Positions 22,913-41,502 of a stretch of 64,000 nucleotides of DNA are shown one piece after another; the stretch's first letter is position 1; every line of letters starts with the position of its first letter. Position numbers and translations under genes: made by a program. This stretch comes from Torymus aiolomorphi (lineage: Eukaryota > Arthropoda > Insecta > Hymenoptera > Torymidae): NCBI GenBank assembly GCA_036365515.1, contig CM070873.1, positions 224,145,876 through 224,209,875 on the forward strand, read 5' to 3'. The notes under the pieces are model-generated. The model was not told where the DNA came from, ran no database searches, and was given only the letters and a program-made list of their open reading frames with translations.

Positions 22913-24763
22913 TTACTTTTTCTTTTCTTCAATCGCCGGTGTCGCTGGCTTAACTTCGTTCAGTTCATTGTCTCTGTAAACCACATAGTTGAGAGCAGCC
23001 GCAAGTGTGTTCCACACCAGATACGGCAAAATTAATAATCCGGCAGTAGTATTTACTCTGTAGAACGTAATAGCCATTGCAGCTGTGGTGCCCCAAAGAG
23101 CTACTATTTCATAAAATGCCTGGAGAAAAAATTGAAAAAAGTTTAATTTAATTTTAAAATTTCTTGAAGTTAATTTGAAGTTAAATGTTGGTAATTAAAT
23201 CCAGCAAGTTTAATTATAATTTTAAATTAAGTATTTGACGCATAGCTCGATGATACATTAGAATCATTCTCAAGTAATATAATACGATGTCGGGCATTAG
23301 AATCATTATATCTAATATAATTTTAAACATTTAACTTCAAATAAAATTTTTTTTATAAATGCATATATTTCACAAAACCCGCTAATCCTGGAATTTTTTT
23401 TTCTTATAACGTTCACCGGTTACCTACCCATTTGATTTGGTGTGCTCCGAAGAAAATAGGCGTCCAAGCCCAGTTGAGTGCTAAATTGGCTCCGTAAATC
23501 GATAGCGGCAGCGCGGCGTTTTCCCAGCTGCCGGCCTCACGTAACACCAAATGAGAGGCATAGCCCATGGAGCAGTAGATGGTCGTCCAGGCGGGCGCGA
23601 AGGCCCATTTCGGTGGCGTCCACGACGGCTTCTTCAGCGACTACACAAAAAAATCAATGATGCCATTCCGTATTAGCGTGGTGCAAAGATAAGCAGATTG
23701 TGTGATTCGGCAATTATACCTTCGTTATTATATTTTTTGATTGTCATTCTTCGTAGTAATGGTGGCATGCGGAACATAATTATGTCGAGTCACTTATTAT
23801 TGTTGACAAAATAAAATTTTAGTGTCGCGAGCATAGACGCAGAGTTGTTTGTACACCAAATATAAATTTCTTTTTTTAACGTATGTTGAGAAACAAAGCC
23901 AAGTTCTTAGAGTCGATCAATAATTAATATGCAATGTATTACGATAAAGAAGAAAGGTCAATAAACTCGACAGTTATTCCACTAAACTAACGGTGTTCGC
24001 GCAATCAACACTTCTCGTTCTCCAATTATCTATTTGCGAAACATGGCGCTGGAAGTTATTTCGAAATTGTATACGAAATTTTTTTCAGCACAAACTACAC
24101 TGACTATATTTACAAAACGTCTCGCAAAGTGATACATTCGTTCAACAACGATAACACGTTTCCCGAAAAAAATACCGAAATGCACGTCTGCAACTAACGC
24201 ATAGATAGGTATATCGATACAATCACTTCTGCGGATATTTTTCGCAAAATCGCGTAATCAGGAAGTGTGCATATACGGGACACTTGAGTAACTTGAGACG
24301 ACAGATAAAGAGTTTTAGCACGGATTTAGATTGTTTAGCACGGTAAACCGTACTCATTCAAAAGTCAAAGTCCATCTACATACTACGAAATTCTCCGTAT
24401 TCCGAGTACTTAAGTAGGTAAGTACCGCTGAGCAGGCCGATAACACCCAGTGCTCCGAAACGAGTAGTGATATCGCAGATCCGGCGATACCCCGTACAAT
24501 GCAGGTGGTAACGTATCACATGCTTTAGTCTATATAATTATACGCCATGTACGCGCAGAATGTCAAATTACGTAGGTATATAGAGAGTCGGGGTCGGGGA
24601 GGAAAACAAAAATTGAGGATAAGGCCGGAACGATTATCTATATATATGCGCTCACCTCGTACCAGGGATTGATGTTCTTCCTTGTGATGATGCCGCCGAT
24701 CCAACCGCCCAAGTTCGGGTGCACGGTTGCCACGACCACGGGCCACGATATTTGCACCGGCAT
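22913..24763 (-). CDS. Tspo: translocator protein TSPO (peripheral benzodiazepine receptor)
   Basis: Three coding exons on the minus strand (24656-24763, 23428-23640 and 22913-23119), all joining in phase 0, give 175 residues against about 169 in vertebrates. The TspO/MBR signature is clear: [40 protein letters not shown] with [32 protein letters not shown], and the last helix [20 protein letters not shown]. The LNYVVYR stretch fits the cholesterol-recognition (CRAC) pattern. A charged tail ([15 protein letters not shown]) follows. Five membrane helices place it in the outer mitochondrial membrane. The family binds cholesterol and porphyrins. Its role in steroid import is disputed, and in insects it is linked to mitochondrial stress. 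The first exon lies in a CpG-rich stretch. Confidence 0.97.
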
Positions 24764-27047
24764 ATTTTTCTGCGCGTATGTATATTATATATTTATTTAC
24801 CCGTTTTACGCAAGTGAGAGGCGCGTGATCCGTTAGCCGCAAGGAATGCACAGTGTCTGTGCGCTGTGCTTCGCTCTCAGCCCGTGACGTGCACGCGTCT
24901 TCCGCGATGCTTATACGCCTTATTCGCGGGGCCAGCGACACTTGCGCGCTGCGCGGCCACGAGCTTACGTGCGCGAATAATATGCCTATAGGCATGCGTA
25001 GTCGACCGACTTGTACGAGACTGTAGCAATATTGCAATGACTATGACGGTTTTCCAGCCGTACTGTGTGAGGGTATATGCATATATGTGCAAGAACGTAT
25101 GTATGTGTTTCGTGGACGCGCAGGTGGATGGTTCGCAGGCGCAGATTTGACCTGAAATTTTCGAAGATCGATGAATATGTTCTAAGTGATAATTGTCATC
25201 ATCTGTATGATTTTATAGAATTTTAATGACATCAGTCATATCTCATTGTTTTATGCATTTGGTGTAGTCGTTTGCGTTATTTATTTTAATTTATAAAGGA
25301 TTGAGTCAAAGTCTATAATAATTATACAGGTTTTATGAAAAAACTAGAAAATTGCAAAACTTCTAATATGACGTAATATACTTAACTTATTAAAAAAGCA
25401 AAGTCATCATCAAATTGTTGAAAATTGCCCATATGTATTTTTTACAATAGAAAATCGCGATACTTGAAAATATCAAGGACTACATGAACTAACTAATGGT
25501 AATCCTTCAAAGTACACGGTATACTTACTGATATACTAACTTTGGATTTAATTCCGGTGACGTCACGAAATTTCTCAGACACTAACGATAATATAATGCG
25601 TATATGGTATTTCTCCATGTGTAAATAAGGACAAGTTTTTATTAGACGATTTAAAGAAGTTTTATTACACACTCCATGTAATTACACAGCTAAATATAAC
25701 TGTAGCTATACTAAAAAGAATAGAACAAAATAATAACTAGCAAAAGAACAACTAGCTATAATTTAGCCGTTTTGTTATCAAATATTTTATCTCATTCAAA
25801 TGTAACATGAAAAAAAAAAATTACTTTTGTGTTCTATATTTTTTACTTTACGAAAAACATTCATATTATTATATAAATATAATGTCGGGAAAACAAAATT
25901 CGACAGAATAAAACATAAAAATAAATAGAAATAAAAATTAATTTTTTTTATTTTAGTTTATTAAAGTTGAATACATATAGGAACTAAAATATACGAAATA
26001 TACTGACCAATTAAAAACGTCTTGTACATATAAAACTAAACTTTTTATCGCCATTGGCTTAGGATCCAGCAAATGTGCGAATTTGAAGTCAGAAAGAGCG
26101 TAATTTCTTAAAAATTGTGATATTTTCGTTTTAAAAAGTAGCATACAAAGTACTTGTGTCAAATGTAAAAATTGAGTTTTATCAAGGCTAAATTAATAAT
26201 TATTTATCTAAAAAATTCTCATTAAGTGCTTTACAAAATAAATAGTAATCTGTTTTATTTGCAGTCGTGAGTACATTGGAGCAAACAAAATAATTGATTA
26301 TTCACATGCTTTACAAATTATTATTAAAAATTATAAACTATCGATAAGTGGCATAAATAACGTGCATATTAAAAATTGAAAAACAAAGCTTTCACTTCAA
26401 AGATCACAATCCTGCGAATCCCTAAATAAGTGTAAAAACGCATATAAAACATATAGGTAAACGATTAATAAATCAAAAGCACAAACATGTTAAAAAATTA
26501 TTCGTACTTTATTTGCAGAGTAAAGCGTTTCTTTTTCAATTTTTATTTAAAAAAATAAATTCATTATTATGCCACGTTTCTCTCTTCGCGTAGACATGTA
26601 TGTTCAGTTTGAATGTTAAACACTTCCCCATTTTCACGAGTGAGCGCTAACTACCCTCCCGTTTGGAATGATGCATGGCAACGATTCAGCGAGAATCTTG
26701 TGCGTGATGATACATAGTAGTAAATCTAAAGCTAGAGTTCGGACTAGATGGGCGTTAAATTAACGTTTATCTTTCTCCGTCTTTGAACGATATTGGCCGA
26801 CGTTATTATAAGCTAAATAGGCTAAAAACCCTTGTCCTCCTATTAAACAAGTAATTTTATTGAGAGGCTCTGTTAGGGTCATATTCGTCACCTGATATTC
26901 TAGCACTTTCAGGTTCTACCGTTCACTTTAATCTTCTCTCTTATCAGTCAATAATTAGCAACCAATTTCTTAAAGTACATTCGGTAAAAAATAAATTTAA
27001 ATATATTAATATTATTGAAATATTATGAAAAACATGTACAATGTTAT
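24764..27047. other. TSPO upstream region and intergenic DNA
   Basis: 24780-25150 is CpG-rich and presumably holds the TSPO promoter and 5' UTR. The rest, to about 27000, is AT-rich with no recognisable gene. A slightly GC-richer patch at 26590-26900 shows no coding signature. Confidence 0.45.
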
Positions 27048-27115
27048 CAAGGAACGCGGGAGCGCTCCGAAGGCAAGTATAGAAGAAGCCTGAGGGTCGA
27101 CCGCGCTACATATAC
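27048..27115. repeat. dispersed repeat, copy 2
   Basis: Shares GGGAGCGCTCCGAAGGCAAG, CTGAGGG and CGACCGCGCTA, in order, with 1489-1570 but has a shorter middle. No coding capacity and no terminal repeats seen. Confidence 0.7.
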
Positions 27116-27444
27116 ATTATTTTGTATACTTTCAATTTGAAAAACGCTATTCATAAAAATTGGCTGCATCAAATTGACGTTTAATTTCAGAATTATTATC
27201 TACGAAGAAAATCGTAGTTTTGGTTTTAGAGTAAGGTTTGAATCTCATTTTCACGATTACAAACATTTCTCGAAAACTTTATGACAAAAACTTCTTTCCT
27301 TATACACATTTATCAATCCATTACTATTTCAAGTAATCACTGAATGGCAAAAAATTTTTTTAACAAATACTATTACCTTCCAAGTGATTTACAAAAGCAA
27401 CAGTGCCACTCAAACTCAACTCATACACATATTCAATTAGGCTT

Positions 27445-29400
27445 TCAATCACTTTTGTTTGCCTTTGTCTCATTCTCTTTAGGCTTCTCTATTATCTTTT
27501 CTTTATTATTCATTTTTTCTTCCTTTTGAGTTTTTGAACCACTGGTAGATTGGAAATGATCCATCACCTTAGTGCTCAGTTTCTGGGGAATAACCAATAC
27601 TGTTGTTGTCATGTTACCTAAGAACAGTACTAAAAACATGGCACTCAACAGTGGTACATGCCAAGTAGATTCTGGATGCCAAGTCAGTTTCAGAAGTACA
27701 TAGGCATTATAAAGTTGGAAAAAGTACCCAAAGAAAAGGAAGGGCAGAAGGAAAGACAGACCTCGCCACATCCACGAATGGAAGCCTTCAATAGTTATAT
27801 CCATATTGTGTCTCTCACCAAGAGCTTTTAGACGATACAGTACACCGCGCTGATAACGGAATTGGAGATATTGTACTACACCTAAAAAAAGATGAACATA
27901 TTATTACAATTTACTAGTACAAATAAAAAAAATTGTATATACTATGTATTAAAGTAAAATCAATTAACTAGTTAATCGTATTTTGTACAGGTATATAACA
28001 TACTTATATAAACATTAAACCACATGAATTGCCCACGGAATGCATACCATGGCCCAGTATTTGGCCAAACTAAAAGTACACCAGCTACAACAGTAGATAA
28101 GAAATGATGGAAACGCCACCATCCTTTAATTTTTGATCCATTAACTTTAAGTATGCTTTCTCGTATCGTCAAAGTACAATAATACCAGACTAGTAGAAAC
28201 ATGAAGCTTAACTCTAACGTTCTGTAAAAGACATAAATAAAGTCATTTTTATCTTCTTGTTGTCATCAAAAAAGATATAAAAAAATGCAGTATTTACCGA
28301 ACATTAGTTAATAAATTAATTACTGATAGGACAAAACCGATCACAGATAAAACAAGTTTAAATTTTTCATATTCATCTTTGTACTTAAATCTGAAACAAA
28401 GTCCAAGAATTAATTCCCTGTTATCTAAGAGTATATACAGTACACATTGCATAATTTCTACTTACTTATCATTCTTATTTAGTATCGAGACATTAACACT
28501 ACCTAGTATAATTGAAAGATAAGTGCCATTTGGTTTTGGTAATGTCTGTTCAATTTCATGTATTTGCTGTTCTCTCCTTAGCATATCTTTGTCCAGCATT
28601 TTTCGTGTCTCGCTTGCATGTAGCCTAGAATACATAAACAACATTGATGAGTTTACAATATAAACTAGAGAGTTGCTTCACACCGACTGTTTAGTAATAA
28701 AAGGAAAGTGTGATTGCGAGTAATAGCTACTTACTGCTTCAAGGACTTTTTTATAACACCCATGCGATACCTCTGATGAGCTATGCCAGCAACACATTTT
28801 TTCTGCAGTTCTCCCACCTCCTCTAATTTTGCCAAGTAGGTTCTATTTAATGCCTAGAAGAAAAGCATTGCATTAGCATTGATTTGCATAACATGCAGAA
28901 GGAGACATCAGGATAAGAAACCGTCAAATAACGGCTCGCAGGCGACCTAGGAAAGCAGACGTAAATAGACACCCGCGGAGTCGTTAAAAAAGGCTATTTC
29001 AGATTTCGGAGCGTGATTTCGGAGTCTCACACAGAGAACGCACAATTCACGATTCCAGGAAGGTTAGGTGCAGCATCAACGATGGTAGGCAAACAAATCG
29101 GGATGTTTCTGGAAGAGAGGCCACAGATCGTCGCTAGATAAGCACTCGAGATTCTACGATAAACGCTTATCAGGCCCCTTATATCGAGAATTTCGGCCGA
29201 TTACCGAACACAAGCGATGATCCGTAATTTCGTAAAAGGAAAAGATTCTCGACATAACCTCTCCCAAAACCCTTTAAGATTCTCTTCCGAAACTCGGAAA
29301 AATTCACTGAAAGTTGACGAATAAAACTCACCTCGAGATCTTTGTACTCATTCTGAAGATCGTTCCAGTCCTTGAGACAGCTCTCCACGTCGGTGTCCAT
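27445..29400 (-). CDS. Tmem120: transmembrane protein 120 homologue (TMEM120/TACAN)
   Basis: Six coding exons on the minus strand: 29332-29400, 28735-28853, 28466-28624, 28298-28390, 28004-28221 and 27445-27881. They join in frame to 364 residues, slightly longer than the usual ~340 because of a lysine- and glutamate-rich tail. The N-terminus ([20 protein letters not shown] through the [10 protein letters not shown] segment) is a coiled coil, as in the family. Six membrane helices follow. Family landmarks are [40 protein letters not shown] and [20 protein letters not shown]. The protein is a dimer in the nuclear envelope/ER. Its fold resembles fatty-acid elongases and it binds coenzyme A. A role in adipocyte differentiation is reported for vertebrates, and the ion-channel claim is disputed. 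Confidence 0.96.
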
Positions 29401-31231
29401 GTTGTCGCCTCTGGCTCAGCCAACGTCGGCGAACCGTCTTTCGCTGCTCCGTATTATACCTCCCACAGGAATAAAAATTATTCGACCAGAAAGATACACG
29501 CGTGTAATATAATAAACTTCCTGCCCGAGAGCAAGTCAACGACGCGGTGCTCGTTATTGTAACGATCCGTGTATAACTGTGCGGCTGCTGCAACGCGCGC
29601 ACAAGAAAACTGCAGCTGCTGTTGTATTCGTCTGGCTCGCGCGCTTTGCCAGTATTATGTCCCAGCACACTTCTGGATTACCTATTAGCGCCTAGCGCGC
29701 CGTTTGGAAAAGTGCGCAGCTGTTGTCGTGCGAGGTATTGCTTTTCCCCCTCGCACAAATGCTTACTTATACTACTCTCTCTCATGCGCTCGTCATGCGC
29801 GTGCGAGAAGAGGACTCGGTCTGCCTGCGTTTATATATATTATCACGACGGATGCGCGCAAGCGCTGCACGGTCGATCGCCGCTGTAGGTAGGTACTTGT
29901 ACTAAGTAGCGGGCGCTGACGTGTGGGTGCACTGATTGTACGTGGCACGTGCAGCGGATGTTTTTTTTTTTTGGACGGTTTTTCGTTTTAGAGGGTCGAG
30001 TGTATATTAAAGTTAAGTAGCGAGCGAGTTTCGGCGCCACAGCAGAGGTGCGCGCGCGCAACGTGCATGAGCGGTAACCGCGACTGCCGGAGTACGAATG
30101 AAGCAAAGGCACGACGATGAGTCGGAATTATAGACAAGCTACTTTTTACATTTTGGGTATGATACACGCAATGCGTGCTCGAATCGGAACTGATAGACTT
30201 TGAACCCGCCGTTAAATAATTATATAGCGGAGACTTTTGTTCGACGGCCTATGAATCACTGTAGAAACGTGGAAGCATGACATGGTAGAGAATGCGTGGA
30301 TAATGTAATACGAAATGTATTTATAATGATTGATGAGTTTGTGGATTACAGGAAATTTTCGGATTACATAATAGCAGTTCAAATACTTCGGAAGTATGAT
30401 GTATTCTGCTCGTGTGCTTATAGAATAAATACTTGATAATTTTTTGTTTTAAATTTTGCATAAACTTGTGATAACTCACAAAGCGAAAAAACTAGTTTGA
30501 ACACGGTATAAGTAGTTACTAAAATGATTTATAAATATTTTGTAATCCATATTATTGACATCAAAATGATGTATACTGTTAAACATATACATAAAAAATG
30601 GTCATATACCTACTCTAGAAAATGCACTCGTAAAGAGTTATATAGTATTATATATGCCATTTATTAGAAATACAAAATTTATGTTATGTGTGGTTTTTTA
30701 GTTTGTTGTAAAGACTTCAAAGCTTGGTTCTTCAAATAGTTTATTATTCATATTTTAATCGACAACTATAGTGATTATGTATAATCAATAATTGTTCAAT
30801 TAATAACAAAATTTATTACTTTAAATTTATTTCTGTAAATTTTTTATACATTTACATTTTCTAAAAAAAACATTACGTTTAATTAGAATAGAAAATAGGT
30901 CTTGAATGTATTCGTATGTTAATTTAAAGCGCGCGATCTAATAATAGACCTTGCTTGTCTTACAGATATAAAAAACATTCTCACGAATCTATTGAATGCA
31001 AAAAATTTAAAAAGTTTCAGATACTTAGCGACCATATTGTAAAGGCAGAAAGCGTATTATTAGGTATATAGTTGTAATTTATGTGAGCAGATTTTAAACG
31101 ATGTGGAAACTTCTACACGATAAAAACTATGCGCAGTTGTGTTTTCTAAATCTACTATCGAAAACAGTCCATGATCTACCTACGAAGATAGTTTACGAAA
31201 CAATTATAAGGGTACTGATTATATCGACGCT
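29401..31231. other. TMEM120 upstream region and intergenic DNA
   Basis: 29401-30110 is CpG-rich and is the likely promoter of TMEM120. 30110-31231 is AT-rich without recognisable genes. Confidence 0.45.
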
Positions 31232-31663
31232 CCCTACGAAAACTAGCACCTTTTTTGGCCTCCTTACAAAGACTAGCACATTTCAGAAAACTGCAACGAA
31301 ATCTAGCATAACTCACGACTTTGCCGCGAATACTAGTACAATTCGCGAGGTTGCCGCGAAAACTAGCATCATTCACGTGTTTGCGCCGAATAATAGTACA
31401 ATTCGTAAGATTGCGACGAAAAGTAGCACGATTCGCGAGTTTGCGACGAAAAGTAAGACGATTCGCAAGCTTGCCGCGAAAACTAGCACTTCGCGTCACC
31501 GTGTTAATTTACATAAGAGACAGTGGAATGTGCTAGTCTTCGCCGCAATCAAGCAGATCGAGCTAGTCTTCAACGCAAATCAATGGGGCGTGCTAGTCTT
31601 CGCGGCCAACGCTGAAATGGACTAGTCTTCGTAGCAATCTGAATCGTGCTAGTTTTCGTAGGG
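31232..31663. mobile_element. E7: foldback with CCCTACGAAAA ends filled by 30-bp repeats
   Basis: Ends CCCTACGAAAACTAGCAC and, inverted, GTGCTAGTTTTCGTAGGG. Complementarity extends some ten bases outside (ATCGACGCT against AGCATCGAT). The left half is about five 30-bp units with the core GCGACGAAAAGTAGCACGAT. The right half has units starting GCTAGTCTTC at 30-bp spacing, in inverted sense. Because 30 is a multiple of three, an open frame with ten-residue repeats arises, which is not a gene. Confidence 0.8.
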
Positions 31664-33640
31664 AGCATCGATATTACTATAAATTTGTCTACCCAGGGGG
31701 TCGCACAAAGTATTTAATTGTTGAGAATAAGATTAATATTAATTATATTATTCACACTTGAATGTAATGAGACAAAGATTGAAAAACAAACAATAAAGTA
31801 AGTATGACTAACAAGCGATATGTGTTGTCATTGTGCTTAAGTGACTTCATACGATCATCTAATTAATAATAAAACACCAATTTTTAATTACTTAAATACT
31901 TTAATATTATAATGAAAAGTATCGGCCGTCGTATTATACTATAGATGATAGAAATTAATTTTTTAATAAAAAATGTAACAAATAATATTGAACATAATCT
32001 TAAATCTTATCTCATAAATTTATGAATTACAAAATGAATATTATACATTGTCCTTTATTTATATCTGTTTTCCTAAACTTTTCTTTATTATATTACGAAA
32101 TTCCTTTAGCTCGTTTGATACTATTTTTCATGACATAAATAACTTTTATAAAACGATTAAATTATACATCATTGAATCAATGATTCAATTATATAAAAAT
32201 ATCATTTTCATTATATAAAATAAAAAATTTTTAAAGTTTTTAAGGTTGTTTGGAGAAACTTCCATCAGATATTTATTTTAAAAAGCTAATGTATCTTTAT
32301 CTGTTTTCGGCGAGATTTCCTAGAAAAAGATAGAAATATTCTGTAAATAGATAGATATGATATTTCATAATCTTTCATTCTTTTGATTATCGGACGATAT
32401 AACATAAAAAAATGCTTGTTCCTAAAGTAAAGTAAAATTATTATAATCCTTTTTATGCTTTATAAATGTAAAATGAGTTTATGAGAAAATTATTTTTATT
32501 GTCACGAATGCTTTATTATTTTCATGATTCAGTCAAAGTATTATGAACTTTATGATTACACATTGTTTCAAGATGATCGTCATGAAAGTCTTGCTTTGTT
32601 GGAATCTTTATAAAGAGTTTATTGTGTTCCAAAAGTTGTTGACGACATTTAGAAGCTCCTGGACTAACATATATACCGATGATATATCATGTGTTATTAT
32701 GGCGTCGACATCAAGATGCGTTACCGAATAATATAAATATGTAAAAGATGCATTTAAATTAATAAATAAAGTTTAAATTATTCTAATTCTTCCTTTTATC
32801 TATAACATTATAATTTACCATTTTATATATTAAAAAATTAAAACGAAAGTGAAAAGGGAAAAGGGATACTTATGTAAAAAGATTCTGTAAATCTATACAT
32901 GGAAAATAAATATTATTATTATTATTAAAAAAATTTAATTGTTGCTGTATTAAACAAGCATGCGAACAACTGAATCAGACATCTACCACATCTACATACA
33001 CATGATCTTCCACCCACATCCTAAGTTTTCGCCACGTGCCGCACACAAGGATACTCGCTAATCACCATATTATCTCTCGAAATCTCCTGCCTACCATACA
33101 CTTCATTTATTTACAACCCAAAATTCTGCGCGCGATTTCGCGCTGTATATAGGCGTGCGAATGCTATATTGACAATCACAGCTGGGGCAACAGCGTCGTG
33201 TATAATCGACGACACGGGAAGAGAGATACCGGCCAATCGCGCGAATGTACATTATAACACACGTAAACGTGCAAGGTGTTTCGCTCAACCGAGGTCGCAT
33301 GCGCGCGCGCCTCCGAATTTTTCGGAGCTGCTGTCCCAAGGTTCGCCCAAGGATTACCGCTTAGATTCTAGGTGCTTCTTTGCCATGTTTTATATTCTGC
33401 CTGCTTTATTTTAGTCTCTGTCGTGATCGGGTGGCCGCGGTTCCCGTTCGGCCACTTTTCAGTGCGCATCGAGTTTATATTTGAATTTTTAATGATCGCC
33501 GTGACGACGTTTGCAGAAGTACGATAAGTGGACACCGAGAGAACTTTTTGGGGACTTGGATCTACTTTTGAGTGAACGATGATTAAGGATAATATATACA
33601 CTGATTTTCATTGCAAATTAAACTATTTGTTCGAACGTAA
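31664..33640. other. AT-rich intergenic region
   Basis: No gene recognised. A slightly GC-richer patch at 33000-33560 may contain an unrecognised promoter or exon. Confidence 0.4.
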
Positions 33641-33644
33641 TTAA

Positions 33645-35615
33645 GGTGGTCTTCTACCTAATGGCGCCTGAGGCCAAAATTACCTAAAACAGTTAATTAA
33701 AATATAATTACTATACACAACAAAGTATATGTATTAATATAACTTATTTCTAATACAAAATCCCAGGAGATAGATCTCTAAACCCACTATATGCAGAATT
33801 ATGTCATTTTAGAAAAATCAACTGCTGTGCAGGTTTTCTTGGTAGCCACTCGATGGATTTTGACGAAACAAGTTGCAAGTTACTTGGAAAATATGTATCT
33901 ATGGCACGAAGCTCTGAAATTAAAAAAATTCCGTGACTAACTAGGAGAGTGCACACCCTCCGGGAAATGGTTTTCGCGGGCATTTGAAAGTCGATTTCTG
34001 GTATCTAAAAATAAAGCCCAGTGTTCACATTTCCGTCAAATAGACCCTTTTTCTTGAGATATGGACAATCCCATCTCAAATATCCTCTATTTCGCGAAAA
34101 ATGATGTCTCTTGTATTGACCGTCACATTGCAAGTATTTAAGATATGAAAACGAGGAAAATAAATTATATAAGTAGACAGTAAAAGCTAAAATTGAAGCT
34201 GGGATTTGTTTGAAAAATATTGATTTTTCTGGAAATTATAAGCAATTAAAGATAGCGAAAGAAAATAGTTAAAAATACAATCTATTTAAGGCGATGTGAA
34301 CCTCAAAATCAACCCAATTTCATTATTTAATTCATAAACATTCGAACGTTTATTTGGAAAAACAATTCTGTCAGGCGCTCCGTGTATGTAAATACTATGC
34401 TCAGATTTTTTTTTGTGCGATTCTATCAGCATTTCCATGAGATACGCTCGTTTTAATACTGGCAAAATTCGAAGTATTACAGATCCCTACTTATCGGCAT
34501 TGCGGCTTTTATTTAATTAAATAAATTCTGAGTAGATTTTTGGAAAAACAGCTCTGTCAGGCGCTCCGTATATATAAATACTATACTCAATTTTTTTTTT
34601 TAGTAATTCAATTATTATTTGCAAAAGATATACATGTTCTAAAATTTGTCGGTAAGTACACATTATCTTAATCGCTTAAAATGAAGAAAAATTTTTAATT
34701 ATTTTCTTACGCTGTCTTTGATTGCTTGTAATTTCCAGAAAAATCAATATTTTTCAAACAGATCAAAGCTTAAATTTTAGCTTTTACTGTCTACTTTTAT
34801 AATTTATTTTCCTCGTTTTCATATCTTAAATACTTGCAATGTAACGGTCAATACAAGAGACATCATTTTTTAGCGAAATAGTGGATATTTGAAATGAGAT
34901 TGTCCATATCTCAAGAAAAAGGGCCCATTTGACGGAAATGTGAGCACTGCGAGTTTCATTTTTAGATACCAAAAATCGACTCTCAAATGCCCGCGAAAAT
35001 CCGTTTCCCGGAGAGTGTGCACTCTCCTTGTAAGTATTTTTTTAATTGAAAAAACTTTTTTTCTTAATTTTATGAATTTTTATCGTTTTTTCAATTAAAA
35101 AATACTTAGTCACGAAAATTTTGAATTCCAGAGCTTCGTGCTATAGGTACATGTTTTCCAAGTAATTTGCGACTTATCTCGACAAAATTCATCGAGTGAC
35201 TGCTGCAAAAGACGAATTTTTCGTCCATTTACAAAAACAAATTAAGACGCAATAGGGAAGAGAGAAAGAGGAAGGGAGGAAAACTAAAAGTGGACAGGAA
35301 GAAAGGCGGAGAAAGAAATAGAAAAGCGAGAGGATTGGGAGAAAATATTAGAGCCATTGGGGAGACGAACAAATCGGACGCGTGGCCAGCTAAAGCAGGG
35401 AAAGCAGATCAAGAAGGCGATAAAGACCGGACAAAGTCTAGGAATTTACAAATTTAAGTGGTGGCGGCGCATATGGATATACTTATGGGGTCTTAGATTT
35501 TGTATCAGAAATAAATTGTATTAGTAATAATAAATATACTTTGTTTTATAGTAATTATATTTTAATTTTTTTCCCGATAATTTTAGCTTCAACAGCCACT
35601 AGGTAGAAGACCACC
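33645..35615. mobile_element. 1.97-kb TTAA-bounded foldback element
   Basis: TTAA at 33641-33644 and 35616-35619 borders the ends GGTGGTCTTCTACCTA / TAGGTAGAAGACCACC. The outer arms (AATATAATTACTATA against TATAGTAATTATATT) and inner arms (33890-34300 and 34700-35180) are complementary with moderate divergence. The inner arms include GGACAATCCCATCTCAAATA and its counterpart. The centre holds a tandem module of about 180 bp (see 34359-34640). A purine-rich stretch of about 200 bp at 35250-35460 has no counterpart in the other arm and is probably a later insertion. No transposase frame. Confidence 0.8.
34359..34640. repeat. central tandem module, period about 180 bp
   Basis: GAAAAACAATTCTGTCAGGC and GAAAAACAGCTCTGTCAGGC both lead into GCTCCGT and an ATACTATRCTCA motif, about 180 bp apart. 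A homologous two-copy module (GTCAAGCGCTCCGTACACGC) occupies 56010-56290. Confidence 0.8.
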
Positions 35616-35619
35616 TTAA

Positions 35620-40899
<5,280 letters not shown>

Positions 40900-41036
40900 A
40901 GCAGTAGTCGCTCCGATGCTGGCAGTCGCTGGCGGCAGTTTCACGATAAGAAGATGAGACAAACGTGGACGTGCGCTCCGAGTCACTCCTCGACGAAGCT
41001 ACGCCTACCAGTTGTACCTTAGATCTCTACGTTTAG
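40900..41036 (+). other. possible non-coding first exon of the P450 gene
   Basis: A CpG-rich stretch ends at a good donor (TTTAG|GTGAGA at 41036/41037). The next acceptor on this strand in a suitable place is CCTATTTCAG at 44041-44050, 53 bp before the P450 start codon. Linking them gives a roughly 3-kb 5' UTR intron holding the foldback cluster at 41503-43129. Inference only: no transcript evidence, and the transcription start is unknown. Confidence 0.35.
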
Positions 41037-41502
41037 GTGAGACTTTTCTCCACTTTTTCTCTTATTCTTATTAATTTATGATTTTTGTTTTTGACATAAT
41101 GCGTTGAATTTAAAGTAGAGTTTGCGTATGTTTGTTGCAATGTAAATAATTTTCAGATGTATATAAGGATTACATACTGATCATTTTAAATTCTTCATTC
41201 ATTATTTAAACCGATTCTAGAAATACCGCCTGTGTATTTTGATATTAAATTTTGGGTACAAAAGAAAATTTTAGATTGCGTTCAATTTAAAATTAACATT
41301 AAAAATAAATAATATTTCAAGATCGTTGATAACATTAATGAAGACTAAATTCAGTGATTTTTTCAGTATTTTGAAAATTGCAAATTATTTGAAAACTTTA
41401 TGAATGAATAAAGCTTATATTTCTTGTTTTTTTACCGAAAGATATTTTGAATGAGTAATATTTGATCAGAAATTTTATCAGTTAACGATGTTTTATATCT
41501 TT

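Noticed and set aside
31101..31625. A 174-codon frame with ten-residue repeats
   Set aside because: It arises from 30-bp units inside foldback E7. The complementary strand is equally open.
31232..31663. CRISPR-like regular spacing of repeats (also at 58979-59476)
   Set aside because: The units are contiguous, degenerate and inverted around a centre, and the genome is clearly eukaryotic.
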